From Flavobacteriaceae bacterium (GTDB lineage Bacteria; Bacteroidota; Bacteroidia; Flavobacteriales; Flavobacteriaceae), in NCBI GenBank assembly GCA_013214065.1, contig JABSPK010000003.1:186001-250000 (forward strand): 64,000 nt of DNA, read 5' to 3'. This document shows, in pieces, positions 17,757 through 25,870 of the stretch (positions are counted from its first letter, which is position 1; every line of letters starts with the position of its first letter). A program made the translations under genes and the position numbers. The notes beneath the pieces were generated by a model. It saw only the letters and a program-made list of their open reading frames with translations. It was not told the origin of the DNA and did no database searches.

Positions 17757-18512
17757 ATGCTGACAAAGAGAATCATACCCTGTCTCGATATCAAAGACGG
17801 CCGAACCGTGAAAGGGGTCAATTTCGTTGCCCTTAGAGATGCAGGTGACCCGGTCGAATTAGCGCAACGCTATGCCGATGAGGGGGCCGATGAACTGGTA
17901 TTCCTAGACATTTCGGCAACGGAACAGCGCAGGAAAACCTTGGCGGATCTGGTCTACCGGGTTGCCGAAAAATTGAATATACCGTTTACCGTCGGGGGTG
18001 GTATCGCTTCGGTCACCGATGTGGATATCCTTCTCAAAAATGGAGCGGATAAGGTTTCTATCAATTCCGCGGCGGTAAAACGACCGGAACTGATTGATGA
18101 ATTGGTCGCCAAATTCGGTTCACAGTGTATCGTCGTGGCCATCGATGCCAAACAGGTCAACGGGAACTGGAAGGTGCATTTGGTGGGGGGAAAGGTAGCT
18201 ACCGACATCGATTTGTTCGATTGGGCGAAAGAGGTGCAAGATCGCGGGGCAGGAGAGATCTTGTTTACCAGCATGGATCATGACGGCACCAAAAACGGTT
18301 TTGCCAATACGGCTTTGGCACAACTTTCGAAAATACTCCGGATTCCGGTGATTGCATCCGGTGGAGCAGGAAAAATAAGCCACTTCAGTGATACCTTTAA
18401 AGCAGGAGGGGCCGATGCTGCCTTGGCTGCCAGTGTTTTCCACTTTAAAGAGATTGAAATAAACCAATTGAAACAACAATTAAACTCGGAAGGGATTCCT
18501 ATGCGCTTATGA
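17757..18512 (+). CDS. hisF: Imidazole glycerol phosphate synthase, cyclase subunit
   Basis: 251 residues, TIM barrel partner of HisH. It uses ammonia to close the imidazole ring and releases AICAR. The start [23 protein letters not shown] carries the first catalytic Asp, and [13 protein letters not shown] the second. Phosphate sites are VGGGIAS and [11 protein letters not shown]. The preceding 41 bases (after the DinB-like gene) contain a small CCTG/CAGG repeat but no real terminator. The gene overlaps hisIE by 4 bases. Confidence 0.97.
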   Translation: MLTKRIIPCLDIKDGRTVKGVNFVALRDAGDPVELAQRYADEGADELVFLDISATEQRRKTLADLVYRVAEKLNIPFTVGGGIASVTDVDILLKNGADKVSINSAAVKRPELIDELVAKFGSQCIVVAIDAKQVNGNWKVHLVGGKVATDIDLFDWAKEVQDRGAGEILFTSMDHDGTKNGFANTALAQLSKILRIPVIASGGAGKISHFSDTFKAGGADAALAASVFHFKEIEINQLKQQLNSEGIPMRL

Positions 18513-19108
18513 CAATAGACTTTGACAAAAACGGCAATGGATTGGTGGCCACCATCGTTCAGGATGCAACGACCAAGAATGTGCTTATGCTCGGCTATAT
18601 GGATGAAGCCGCCTACGCCAAAACGATGGAAACCAAGCAGGTCACCTTTTTTAGCAGAAGCAAGCAACGCTTATGGACCAAAGGGGAGACCAGTGGTAAT
18701 TTCTTGGAGTTGGTCGACATCAAAGTCGATTGTGACCAAGATGCCGTATTGGTTTTGGCCCACCCGAAAGGACCGACATGCCATTTGGGCACAGGAACCT
18801 GTTGGGGAGAACCCAACGAAGCTTCTTATGGCTTCTTAACCGAATTGGAGTCGGTTATCGCCTCGCGCAAGGCCAATTCGGAGGATGAAAAAAGCTATGT
18901 GGCTTCCCTGTTCCGAAAAGGGATCAATAAAATCGCTCAAAAGGTCGGTGAAGAAGCAGTAGAGACCGTTATCGAAGCCAAAGACGATAATGAGGATCTT
19001 TTCTTGAACGAAAGTGCCGATTTATTGTTCCACTATCTGATTTTATTGCAGGCTAAAGGCTACCGTCTTGACACCGTGGTCGATGTATTGAAATCCAGAC
19101 ATGAATAA
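18509..19108 (+). CDS. hisIE: Bifunctional phosphoribosyl-AMP cyclohydrolase / phosphoribosyl-ATP pyrophosphatase
   Basis: 199 residues, fused HisI and HisE. The N-terminal HisI part (about 1-105) has [29 protein letters not shown] and the zinc/magnesium site with [10 protein letters not shown] and CHLGTGTCW. The C-terminal HisE part (about 110-199) has the MazG-like helices with [13 protein letters not shown] and [14 protein letters not shown]. The two activities are steps 2 and 3 of the pathway. This is the last his gene; it ends 6 bases before the convergent LytTR gene with no terminator visible between them. Confidence 0.96.
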   Translation: MTIDFDKNGNGLVATIVQDATTKNVLMLGYMDEAAYAKTMETKQVTFFSRSKQRLWTKGETSGNFLELVDIKVDCDQDAVLVLAHPKGPTCHLGTGTCWGEPNEASYGFLTELESVIASRKANSEDEKSYVASLFRKGINKIAQKVGEEAVETVIEAKDDNEDLFLNESADLLFHYLILLQAKGYRLDTVVDVLKSRHE

Positions 19109-19114
19109 TGGGAC

Positions 19115-19840
19115 TCATTTCTTAAAGAGCGATCGATTGAGAACGGTTTGATACACTTTGTCCCTATAGTTGCGACTGATAGGGATTTCAACCGAACCCA
19201 ATTTCAGTTTCGCTTTTTCGACGGATGTAATTTTGTCGACGGCCACCAAATACGATTTATGAACCCGTAGGAAGCCCTTAGGGGTAAGCAAGGCCTCGAT
19301 GCGTTTCATGGTCAATAAGGGCATATATTTCCGGTCCTTGGTGTGGATGACCACATAATTTTGCATGGCTTGCACGTATTCGATCGCGTCGAAGCTGATT
19401 TTTTCGTAAATCGAATCGCATTTAACGAAAAAATAGGCTACATCGGATTTGTTGACCGTTGGGGTCGTTTGCTGCTCGAGTTCAAAATACTCCCGAGCTT
19501 TGGTGACCCCTTTAAAAAAGCGTTCGAACGTTATCGGTTTGACCATATAATCCAAAACATCCAGTTCAAATCCTTCCAACGCATAACTGGGGTAAGCCGT
19601 AGTGATGATTATCATTGGCCTGTTCTTGGTTGACTTCAGGTATTCGATACCGGTCAAAATGGGCATTTGGATGTCCAAAAAAATCAGGTCAATGGGTTGG
19701 GATTGCCCCAGTTTCGAAAGATCGGTAGGATTTCCTCCTTCTCCTATCAAATTCAAAAATTCAATTTTGGCAATATAGTGTGCCAAGCCCTCTCGGGCCA
19801 AGGGTTCATCATCGATAAGCACACAATTCATCGGTCGCAT
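19115..19840 (-). CDS. LytTR-family response regulator
   Basis: 241 residues. A receiver domain (about 4-118) has the acidic pair in LIDDEP, the phospho-acceptor Asp in LIFLDIQMP and the Lys in MVKPI. A LytTR DNA-binding domain follows (about 135-238; FVKCDSIYEKISFDAIEYVQAMQNYVVIHT and FLRVHKSYLVAVDKI). Such regulators bind direct repeats near promoters. The ATG overlaps the stop of the kinase gene by one base (TGATG), so kinase and regulator form a pair. Targets are not evident. Confidence 0.93.
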   Translation of the reverse strand: MRPMNCVLIDDEPLAREGLAHYIAKIEFLNLIGEGGNPTDLSKLGQSQPIDLIFLDIQMPILTGIEYLKSTKNRPMIIITTAYPSYALEGFELDVLDYMVKPITFERFFKGVTKAREYFELEQQTTPTVNKSDVAYFFVKCDSIYEKISFDAIEYVQAMQNYVVIHTKDRKYMPLLTMKRIEALLTPKGFLRVHKSYLVAVDKITSVEKAKLKLGSVEIPISRNYRDKVYQTVLNRSLFKK

Positions 19841-20952
19841 CAGGCAGTTAAGGTGCTAAGTGTATCCGCTGTTTTTACCTTGATCTTTAGTCGGACTTCG
19901 TGTTTTTCACGATCCTTGATAATCGTCAAGTCGTGGGCGTTTGGATAGATCAATTCCAATCGGCGTTTGACATTTTCCAAGCCAATGCCACTGTATTCCA
20001 CTTCGCGGCTCACCGCAAGGCTATCTTTGCTGTTGGCCACCTCAAATAGAACCTTACCATCGATGACCCGTAAAAGGATGGATATCCAATTTTTCCGATC
20101 AGCATGATGGGAAATATGTTTAAAGGCATTCTCAATAAACGGCATTAAAAGAAAGGGGGCAATGACGAGATCAGCGGTAGCGCTTTTGTCGATTTCTACC
20201 TGCAGTTCGGAATTCGTCCGCTCTTGACGCAGGTGCTGCAATTCTATAAAATTTTCCAAATAGTCCAATTCATGCCCTAAATCGATAAAGGGGGCATTGC
20301 ATTCGTACAGCTGATAGCGAAGGAGCTCCGAAAACTTCGCTAGGGACTCCGATGCCTTATCTTGATCTTTATGGATGAGCACAAAAATGGAATTGATGGT
20401 ATTGAAAAGGAAATGGGGATTGAATTGTGAACGCAAGAACTTGAGTTCGGTTTGTAATTTTTCCTTTTCCATCGTATTGCGATGTTTTTCGGATGCGATC
20501 CAATTCTTCGTCAATTTGATACTCATCGCCAAGGTCATACTGGCCAAGGTCGATGGCAAGGCATTGTTCTTGAACAGTTCGAAAAAATCGGAAGGAGGAA
20601 GGTAAAACAGGGTCTCGAATGGCTGGTCGACGATCCAAGCATTGACGAAATACCCTCCGATGATACCGGCTGAAGTGAAAATCACCGTAGCAAGGAGCAA
20701 AGGAATATACGCCCACACCTTACCTTTTTGTAAAAATTTCGGAATCAAATAATACAGATTGAAATAGACCCCTAAGGCCTGCATGCCGACATAAAAAAGG
20801 AATTTGGTGGTATAATCGGAATATAGAATGTTCTGGGTGGCTTCAACGACACTGCCACTGGTCAATGACCACCAAAAATAGTGGTAGAAAAACCAGAACA
20901 ACAAGTGGTACAATTTGTACGTAATGATAAACGATAAAATCCTTTTCCGCAT
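19840..20952 (-). CDS. Membrane sensor histidine kinase (LytS/YehU type)
   Basis: 370 residues. About four transmembrane helices span residues 8-150 with no large periplasmic domain. A linker helix leads into the His_kinase domain with the phospho-acceptor His in LRSQFNPHFLFNTINSIFVLI and an ATPase domain containing PFLLMPFIENAFKH and GIGLENVKRRLELIY. This is the usual partner of LytTR regulators. It lies upstream of and overlaps the regulator gene. The signal sensed is unknown. Confidence 0.93.
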   Translation of the reverse strand: MRKRILSFIITYKLYHLLFWFFYHYFWWSLTSGSVVEATQNILYSDYTTKFLFYVGMQALGVYFNLYYLIPKFLQKGKVWAYIPLLLATVIFTSAGIIGGYFVNAWIVDQPFETLFYLPPSDFFELFKNNALPSTLASMTLAMSIKLTKNWIASEKHRNTMEKEKLQTELKFLRSQFNPHFLFNTINSIFVLIHKDQDKASESLAKFSELLRYQLYECNAPFIDLGHELDYLENFIELQHLRQERTNSELQVEIDKSATADLVIAPFLLMPFIENAFKHISHHADRKNWISILLRVIDGKVLFEVANSKDSLAVSREVEYSGIGLENVKRRLELIYPNAHDLTIIKDREKHEVRLKIKVKTADTLSTLTA

Positions 20953-21191
20953 GCGCTGAATATCCCTATAAATTAAATGTAATCAAAAAGAACCGTCCGA
21001 GATCAAGTCTTGTAATGGCTATTGATGAACGACAGTGAATCATTGACGAAATTCCATTTCGGTTCCCTAACGCCATGGCATACCGTTAATCAAGTTCAAG
21101 TTGCACCTTGTCAAATTTCCAGGCCCCTTCGACATTCTCTTTTTGTGGCGTCGGCTATCGGAACTTCCTTTATTCAATAAATGAGACCATC

Positions 21192-21680
21192 ATGAAAAGA
21201 ATCAAGAAGACCGTATGCACTTTCTTTATCATCTGCCTTGTGCCCATATTCGGGATACAAGCACAAGAGCGGTCTGATGAGGCGAAAGCCAAGGCTCAAA
21301 TAACGGCAACGGGTAAAGCCGTTCGCGAAGCCTTTAAAAAAGGGGACGTGCAGACCATTGCGAAATACCACCATCCTGATGTGATCAAGGCATTGGGCTA
21401 TGACAATGTTAGGGTCGGGCGTGAAGCGGTCATGCAAGGCCTAGAAGAAACCTTAGCCTCCTTCGACCTAGAGTTCCTTGATGAAAAATCGGAAGAAGCT
21501 TTCGTATATGAAGGTGATTTGGTCATCAAACAAATGAAATTTGCACTACGCCTGATACCCAAAAACGGGGATACACCGTTCATTTTCCGAGGCCGGACCT
21601 TACTCGTCCTAAAACGTTACGAAGCCAGTCCTACCGGTTGGGCCACCCTGCATGAAATCATCCAACCCTATCAAGAGTAA
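21192..21680 (+). CDS. Secreted SnoaL/NTF2-like protein (DUF4440-like)
   Basis: 162 residues from the ATG at 21192. It starts with a signal peptide of about 24 residues (MKRIKKTVCTFFIICLVPIF, cut near IQA-QE). The mature part has the cone-shaped NTF2 pattern with ITATGKAVREAFKKGDVQTIAKYHHPDVIKA and a REAVMQGLEETL helix, then beta strands ending FRGRTLLVLKR...GWATLHEIIQPYQE. The substrate is unknown. An upstream in-frame ATG at 21108 would bury the signal peptide. The next gene starts 5 bases after the stop and also ends in an NTF2-like domain. Confidence 0.75.
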   Translation: MKRIKKTVCTFFIICLVPIFGIQAQERSDEAKAKAQITATGKAVREAFKKGDVQTIAKYHHPDVIKALGYDNVRVGREAVMQGLEETLASFDLEFLDEKSEEAFVYEGDLVIKQMKFALRLIPKNGDTPFIFRGRTLLVLKRYEASPTGWATLHEIIQPYQE

Positions 21681-21685
21681 ACGCC

Positions 21686-22624
21686 ATGAACAAACCCTTG
21701 ATGATCTTTTGTTGTCTTTTTTGGTATTTAGGCCATGGACAAATGAAGCACATTCAATATGAACAACATCGTACGGACACCCTACTTTCCGAAAACCCAT
21801 TCCGGAAATTCGTGGGCGAGTGGACACTAAAAGAAGATCGTTGGATCCATAATTGGGGCGGTACGACCGATACGATCCAAATTAAAGGGCATCATACGGT
21901 AACAACCGCCTTGAATACGGCAAACAGTTTGCTGTCGATTATCGATGGTCCGGCACCCAACGGCCAGTTATATTGGTCCTACAATCCCATCACCGGGTCG
22001 GTCGATCATTTGTCAAGTTTCGGACCCGTTCGGGCAGGGGTAGGCCATGGAAGTGTTTCCAAAAACGGGGATGTCACCTTAAGAATCACCTTCGAAGGGG
22101 AACCAAAAGGCACCTATAGGGTCTACCACTACAGATGGCTGTCCGCCAATGAGTACCATATGAAATCCGTACAGTATGATCACAACGATAGCCCCACCGG
22201 ACTGTTTTATGAAGGAAATTTCATTCGCATATCACAAAGCGATAGCAGCACACGATCGGAAATCGAAAGGATTTTGGCAGTTCTTGACGATCATACCATT
22301 CCGATTGCCCAGCAATTGGAAGCATACCATGAACAAGTCGTTCATATGGCCCCCGATACTGAGGAAATCTTAGGTAAAAAGGCACTTGGCACCTATTTGC
22401 AGACGCAAAGATCCTACGGAAAGGTAGTTATGGAACATCACATCGATGAACTGGAAATTTTCGGGGGACTGGTGCTGATGCGCGGGGGCGTCTCAGGGCG
22501 TTTTTATCCCAATGATGGGGGTACGACAGTGCGGTTCAAAACCAAAAACCTCTTTGTATTTGAAAGGGTAGGGGGGCGGTTGAGAATCAAGAAGCTGATA
22601 TACAATAGCAGCCCAATTCCCTAA
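21686..22624 (+). CDS. Secreted two-domain protein: DUF1579-like plus SnoaL-like
   Basis: 312 residues. A short hydrophobic N-terminus (MNKPLMIFCCLFWYLGHGQ) looks like a signal peptide. The first half (about 35-170) resembles DUF1579-type lipocalin-like domains: FRKFVGEWTLKEDRW, GSVDHLSSFGP and the closing strand GLFYEGNFIRIS. The second half (about 190-310) resembles an NTF2/SnoaL fold (DHTIPIAQQLEAYHEQVVHMAPDTEEILGKKAL, then FERVGGRLRIKKLIYN). It lies 5 bases after the other NTF2-like gene, so they are likely cotranscribed. Function unknown. Confidence 0.65.
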   Translation: MNKPLMIFCCLFWYLGHGQMKHIQYEQHRTDTLLSENPFRKFVGEWTLKEDRWIHNWGGTTDTIQIKGHHTVTTALNTANSLLSIIDGPAPNGQLYWSYNPITGSVDHLSSFGPVRAGVGHGSVSKNGDVTLRITFEGEPKGTYRVYHYRWLSANEYHMKSVQYDHNDSPTGLFYEGNFIRISQSDSSTRSEIERILAVLDDHTIPIAQQLEAYHEQVVHMAPDTEEILGKKALGTYLQTQRSYGKVVMEHHIDELEIFGGLVLMRGGVSGRFYPNDGGTTVRFKTKNLFVFERVGGRLRIKKLIYNSSPIP

Positions 22625-22824
22625 TGAACCCATTTCCGCGATTCAAATGCCCTAGAATGTATAAGCATGGGCACCTCAAAGGTGTTGGATAGTGCCAACG
22701 GTAACCCAATTAATGGCTATCGGCCTCCAGTTTTCATTATCATCTTTAGCGAAAACCCGATTCGAATCACAGTATACGCGGCGAGTCAAAATCGGTTGTC
22801 GTCCTTCGAAGGGTTGCTTGTCCA

Positions 22825-23484
22825 TCAATCAAGCTGTTTCTTGTACCGGTTTCGTCCCATATTGAAAATCCCTAGTTTGATACCAATACCGGCCGAAAAC
22901 CCGTTAATGCGATCGATGGGGCTATCGGTCAATTCGATCTTACTGGAAAACCGATACCTGACCCCTGCTTCAAGTTGGGCATATCGCGATATGTTGAACA
23001 AGGCGCTGACACCGGGTTCGACGACGAAGATGGCATCGAGGTCATCCTCATCCGGATCGAATTCGTCACTTTCGATCGTTTCCCGATCGGGATACCCTAC
23101 GGCACCACCACCGATGAACAACGGAAAAGAGAGACTGACCAACGATTTTCCGAAAAGAATGGGTTCGAGATGAAACCCGGCATACCCTGCGAACAGATCG
23201 TCATTTTGTCCTGATTGTGGGTTGAAGACATCCTGTCGCGAATAGAGTCCTCTAGCTAAAAAACCCACTTCGAATTGTTGGTTGGCCACATAGGCCACTT
23301 TGAACGTTCCGATGTAGGTATCTTCCCCTTCGATTTCACCATAGCCCAATCCGATGCCCACATTAACCCCGTGTACGACGTTACTTCGGTCATTGAAGGT
23401 GATGTAGTCATCATCATCTTGGGCATGCATTATCAGACTGGTCAACAAGGTTAGAAAAAGGAATGGTGTTTTGAAATGGTACAT
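22825..23484 (-). CDS. Outer-membrane beta-barrel-like protein of the ECF sigma operon
   Basis: 219 residues from the ATG at 23484. A signal peptide ends at about residue 22 (SLIMHAQ), and an acidic stretch DDDDY follows. The rest alternates amphipathic strands with turns (GVNVGIGLGYGEIEGEDTYIGTFKVAYV, YAQLEAGVRYRFSSKIEL, GFSAGIGIKLGIF), typical of small outer-membrane barrels. A longer frame from 23544 would bury the signal peptide. It is last in the run sigma, anti-sigma-like, DUF4097-like, this gene, with 71 bases after the previous gene. A cell-envelope stress role is inference. Confidence 0.6.
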   Translation of the reverse strand: MYHFKTPFLFLTLLTSLIMHAQDDDDYITFNDRSNVVHGVNVGIGLGYGEIEGEDTYIGTFKVAYVANQQFEVGFLARGLYSRQDVFNPQSGQNDDLFAGYAGFHLEPILFGKSLVSLSFPLFIGGGAVGYPDRETIESDEFDPDEDDLDAIFVVEPGVSALFNISRYAQLEAGVRYRFSSKIELTDSPIDRINGFSAGIGIKLGIFNMGRNRYKKQLD

Positions 23485-23555
23485 GTTTAAGCTGTGTTTT
23501 GATTGATTACTTTTAAAGACAACAAAGGATCGTAAAGGTTGCATGGCGGCCGATT

Positions 23556-24641
23556 TTAATCGTTCAAGGTTACGATGCCCTTGACTCCTTTGATTGAAAT
23601 GCGTCCTGTTTGTAAGGCACCGAAGGTCGCTTCGATTTCGCGAAGCTTCTTGCTTTTATCCAACAGTTGTGATTCGACATTCTCGAAACTTCGCGGCAAG
23701 CGCACGACCCCTTGTTCTAGGGTAGCTTTGAATTGATGGGAAAAACCGGTTACGTTCAAGTTAATATCCGAAGATTCTTGATTGATGGCGATTTCGGTAT
23801 CCGGTCCTGAAATGTTGCGCACCATCAAATCCGCGATTTTCAATTCAAGATCTACCTCCTTTTCAAGTCGTTCTATCACCAAGGTGGTGAATTTTAAATT
23901 TCCATAAATGCTTCCTACCGCGTCCACACCGATACCATCCTTGTTCGAATAGATTTCGAGGGCACCGATTTCACCCAAGGTGATCTCGGTACCGCTACTG
24001 TTCAATCGAAGACTTTTGGAATCGGCCATATCCAACTCACCATTCTTAAGGTTCAGACTGGCATAATCCAGGTTCCTTGCCTTTACTTTGCCAAATTTCA
24101 AGATTACATCCGCCTTGCCCAGGTCATCGTTGATCCAAAGATCCCCATGTTCGATCAACGCACGTAATTCGCCACTCCAATCTTCAAGGAACACATCGCC
24201 GAAACGATTGGCAACCCTTAACTTGGCCTTTTTCGGCAAGAAAATCTCGTAGTCGATCTGTACACGGCTCCGGTCCACATCGATGGGGTTGTTGCGATTG
24301 AAAAAATCAGCCAACCAACCGGTATTTTTGTTTTCGATCTTGGAGACCACCGAAACGAACCCACTGCTGGTCTTGATTTCGGCTTCAATTCGAGAAAGTA
24401 ATGATTTGGCCGTATCATATTTTCGATGGTTGACCTTAATATCGATCTTAATGGCAACACGGTTTTGTTCCCAACCGGTCAAAGTCAGCGAACCGTATTT
24501 GTTTTCGACCATCAATTCACCGTTCATATCCAAGGGGTATTCCTTTTCGATCGTCTTAGACACGCGCTCTTGTGCCCAACCAAGTTGTACCGAAAAGAGT
24601 ACAAGGGCCGTCCACAGGATTGGTTTATAAAGTGTATCCAT
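23556..24641 (-). CDS. Secreted DUF4097-like (head-GIN type) protein
   Basis: 361 residues from the ATG at 24641. The signal peptide (MDTLYKPILWTALVLFSVQL, cut near GWA-QE) is followed by RVSKTIEKEYPLDMNGELMVENKYGSLTLTGWE, the usual opening of adhesin-like DUF4097 domains. Long runs of short beta strands follow (LDYASLNLKNGELDMADSKSLRLN), suggesting a right-handed beta solenoid. The start overlaps the upstream gene by 17 bases. In Flavobacteriia such genes often follow an ECF sigma factor and an anti-sigma protein, as here. Confidence 0.75.
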   Translation of the reverse strand: MDTLYKPILWTALVLFSVQLGWAQERVSKTIEKEYPLDMNGELMVENKYGSLTLTGWEQNRVAIKIDIKVNHRKYDTAKSLLSRIEAEIKTSSGFVSVVSKIENKNTGWLADFFNRNNPIDVDRSRVQIDYEIFLPKKAKLRVANRFGDVFLEDWSGELRALIEHGDLWINDDLGKADVILKFGKVKARNLDYASLNLKNGELDMADSKSLRLNSSGTEITLGEIGALEIYSNKDGIGVDAVGSIYGNLKFTTLVIERLEKEVDLELKIADLMVRNISGPDTEIAINQESSDINLNVTGFSHQFKATLEQGVVRLPRSFENVESQLLDKSKKLREIEATFGALQTGRISIKGVKGIVTLND

Positions 24642-25164
24642 AATTCCCTTCGTTATTTTTTGTAGCGTTGATCTGTTGCAATAAATTCTCAATAAGTGCT
24701 ATGCGTTGTTTGTAGTTGGCCACGATGGCTTCCAATACACGCTCATTATCCAAATTGTTACGCATCTCTTCGCGCAACAAGGCGTACTCGGCATCCAGCT
24801 CATCCATAAATGCCAAGAATTCCGTTTTGTCCGATGCTGATAAATGCGGACTGTTTTGAACCAATCGTACCTGGTACGACACCAAACCCTGATAATGCAT
24901 GTCGATTTCCAAAAGCTCCTTCGAAACGAATTGCGTTTCGGCAGGACTTTCGTTATATATCGATAAAGCCGTAAAGACCCCGATTCCAAAAAGAATGGCG
25001 ATACCGGCTGCAATCTGGGCCATGGGGCGTTTCCAAAGCGGGATGACCTTGGGTTCAGGTCGTTCTATGGCTTGCGAAATCGCTGCCCACATTTTGTCCT
25101 TATCGGCCTTATGGGTGTCAAATTGCCCTGCTTGTTCCCGAATGTGTTTTTCAAAATTGTCCAT
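24625..25164 (-). CDS. Single-pass membrane protein, probable anti-sigma factor
   Basis: 179 residues. The N-terminal cytosolic part (about 1-48, MDNFEKHIREQAGQFDTHKADKDKMW...) resembles the short sigma-binding helices of anti-sigma factors. One transmembrane helix (about 49-68, AQIAAGIAILFGIGVFTAL) and a helical periplasmic part rich in Glu and Arg follow. No zinc-binding HxxxCxxC motif is seen. The ATG overlaps the sigma-factor stop by one base (TAATG), which supports a direct partner role. The name is inferred from position and topology. Confidence 0.65.
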   Translation of the reverse strand: MDNFEKHIREQAGQFDTHKADKDKMWAAISQAIERPEPKVIPLWKRPMAQIAAGIAILFGIGVFTALSIYNESPAETQFVSKELLEIDMHYQGLVSYQVRLVQNSPHLSASDKTEFLAFMDELDAEYALLREEMRNNLDNERVLEAIVANYKQRIALIENLLQQINATKNNEGNYGYTL

Positions 25165-25703
25165 TACAAGCGTTGTAAGATTTCCAATAATTTTTTCTTT
25201 GCCCTGTGATATTGGGATTTGGAAGTACTGGTCGTAATTCCTAAAACCTCGCTAATTTCCACATGGTCGTAACCCTCTATCAAATAGAGGTTGATGATCT
25301 GTTGGTACCCCTCTGGCAATTTGGCAATGCCCTGCCGTACCTTCGCGATGGTAACCGCCTCGGCTTCGATAGGGGTTTCTTCCTCCAAATGGAACTCATG
25401 CTTTTCCATTGGTACTAGCGGTACTTTCTTCAATCGCAAATGGTTGATACTCTTATTGATGACGATTCGTTTCAACCAGGCCCCGAAACTGCTTTCATAC
25501 TTGAAACTGTGCAGTTTTTTAAAGGCATCGATAAAGCTTTCTTGAACGATATCCTCTGCATCTTCCTTATTTCCTAAAAACCGAATACCGACATTGTACA
25601 TAGCATCGACATAGCGCGAATACAGTTCATACTGTGCGCTGCTCTTGCCGGTCTTGCACTGCTCGACCAGATGTTGATGTGTGAAGCGAATGTCGGTTTC
25701 CAA
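25164..25703 (-). CDS. ECF RNA polymerase sigma factor
   Basis: 179 residues from a TTG start; an in-frame TAG lies a few codons upstream and no ATG occurs before the conserved region, so TTG 25703 is the only sensible start. Sigma region 2 is at about 20-90 (YNVGIRFLGNKEDAEDIVQESFIDAFKKL), region 4 at about 120-175 (LPEGYQQIINLYLIEGYDHVEISEVLGITTSTSKSQYHRAKKKLLEIL). There is no C-terminal extension. It leads an operon with the anti-sigma-like, DUF4097-like and outer-membrane genes and diverges from the TonB receptor. Confidence 0.92.
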   Translation of the reverse strand: METDIRFTHQHLVEQCKTGKSSAQYELYSRYVDAMYNVGIRFLGNKEDAEDIVQESFIDAFKKLHSFKYESSFGAWLKRIVINKSINHLRLKKVPLVPMEKHEFHLEEETPIEAEAVTIAKVRQGIAKLPEGYQQIINLYLIEGYDHVEISEVLGITTSTSKSQYHRAKKKLLEILQRL

Positions 25704-25740
25704 CGGAAATGGTTTGCGTTGCTATAGCTAAAGACAGCCA

Positions 25741-25748
25741 CAAAAGTA
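25741..25748 (-). promoter_or_regulatory. -7 box (TACTTTTG) for the ECF sigma operon
   Basis: On the minus strand this reads TACTTTTG, an exact housekeeping -7 match, about 37 bases ahead of the sigma-factor start. It sits 3 bases from one arm of an inverted repeat at 25752-25759, so a protein bound there could block it. Confidence 0.45.
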
Positions 25749-25751
25749 AGG

Positions 25752-25810
25752 GGTTGCATGGAAATTTGATTTTTCATCGGAAATCACAAAAAAATGCTGA
25801 AGATGCAACC
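25752..25810. repeat. Inverted repeat GGTTGCAT ... ATGCAACC between sigma and TonB receptor genes
   Basis: GGTTGCAT at 25752-25759 and its exact complement ATGCAACC at 25803-25810 are separated by 43 bases, in the middle of the divergent intergenic region. It could be two half-sites for a regulator or a large stem; chance cannot be excluded for an 8-mer. Confidence 0.4.
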
Positions 25811-25870
25811 TTCGAATTTCGAAACTGTCTATGGTGGTGAAACTTTTTTACAACCATCTAAAATCAAAAA

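Noticed and set aside
22667-23173. 168-codon plus-strand ORF
   Set aside because: It is antisense to the outer-membrane protein at 22825-23484, which has a signal peptide and barrel pattern; the plus frame has none.
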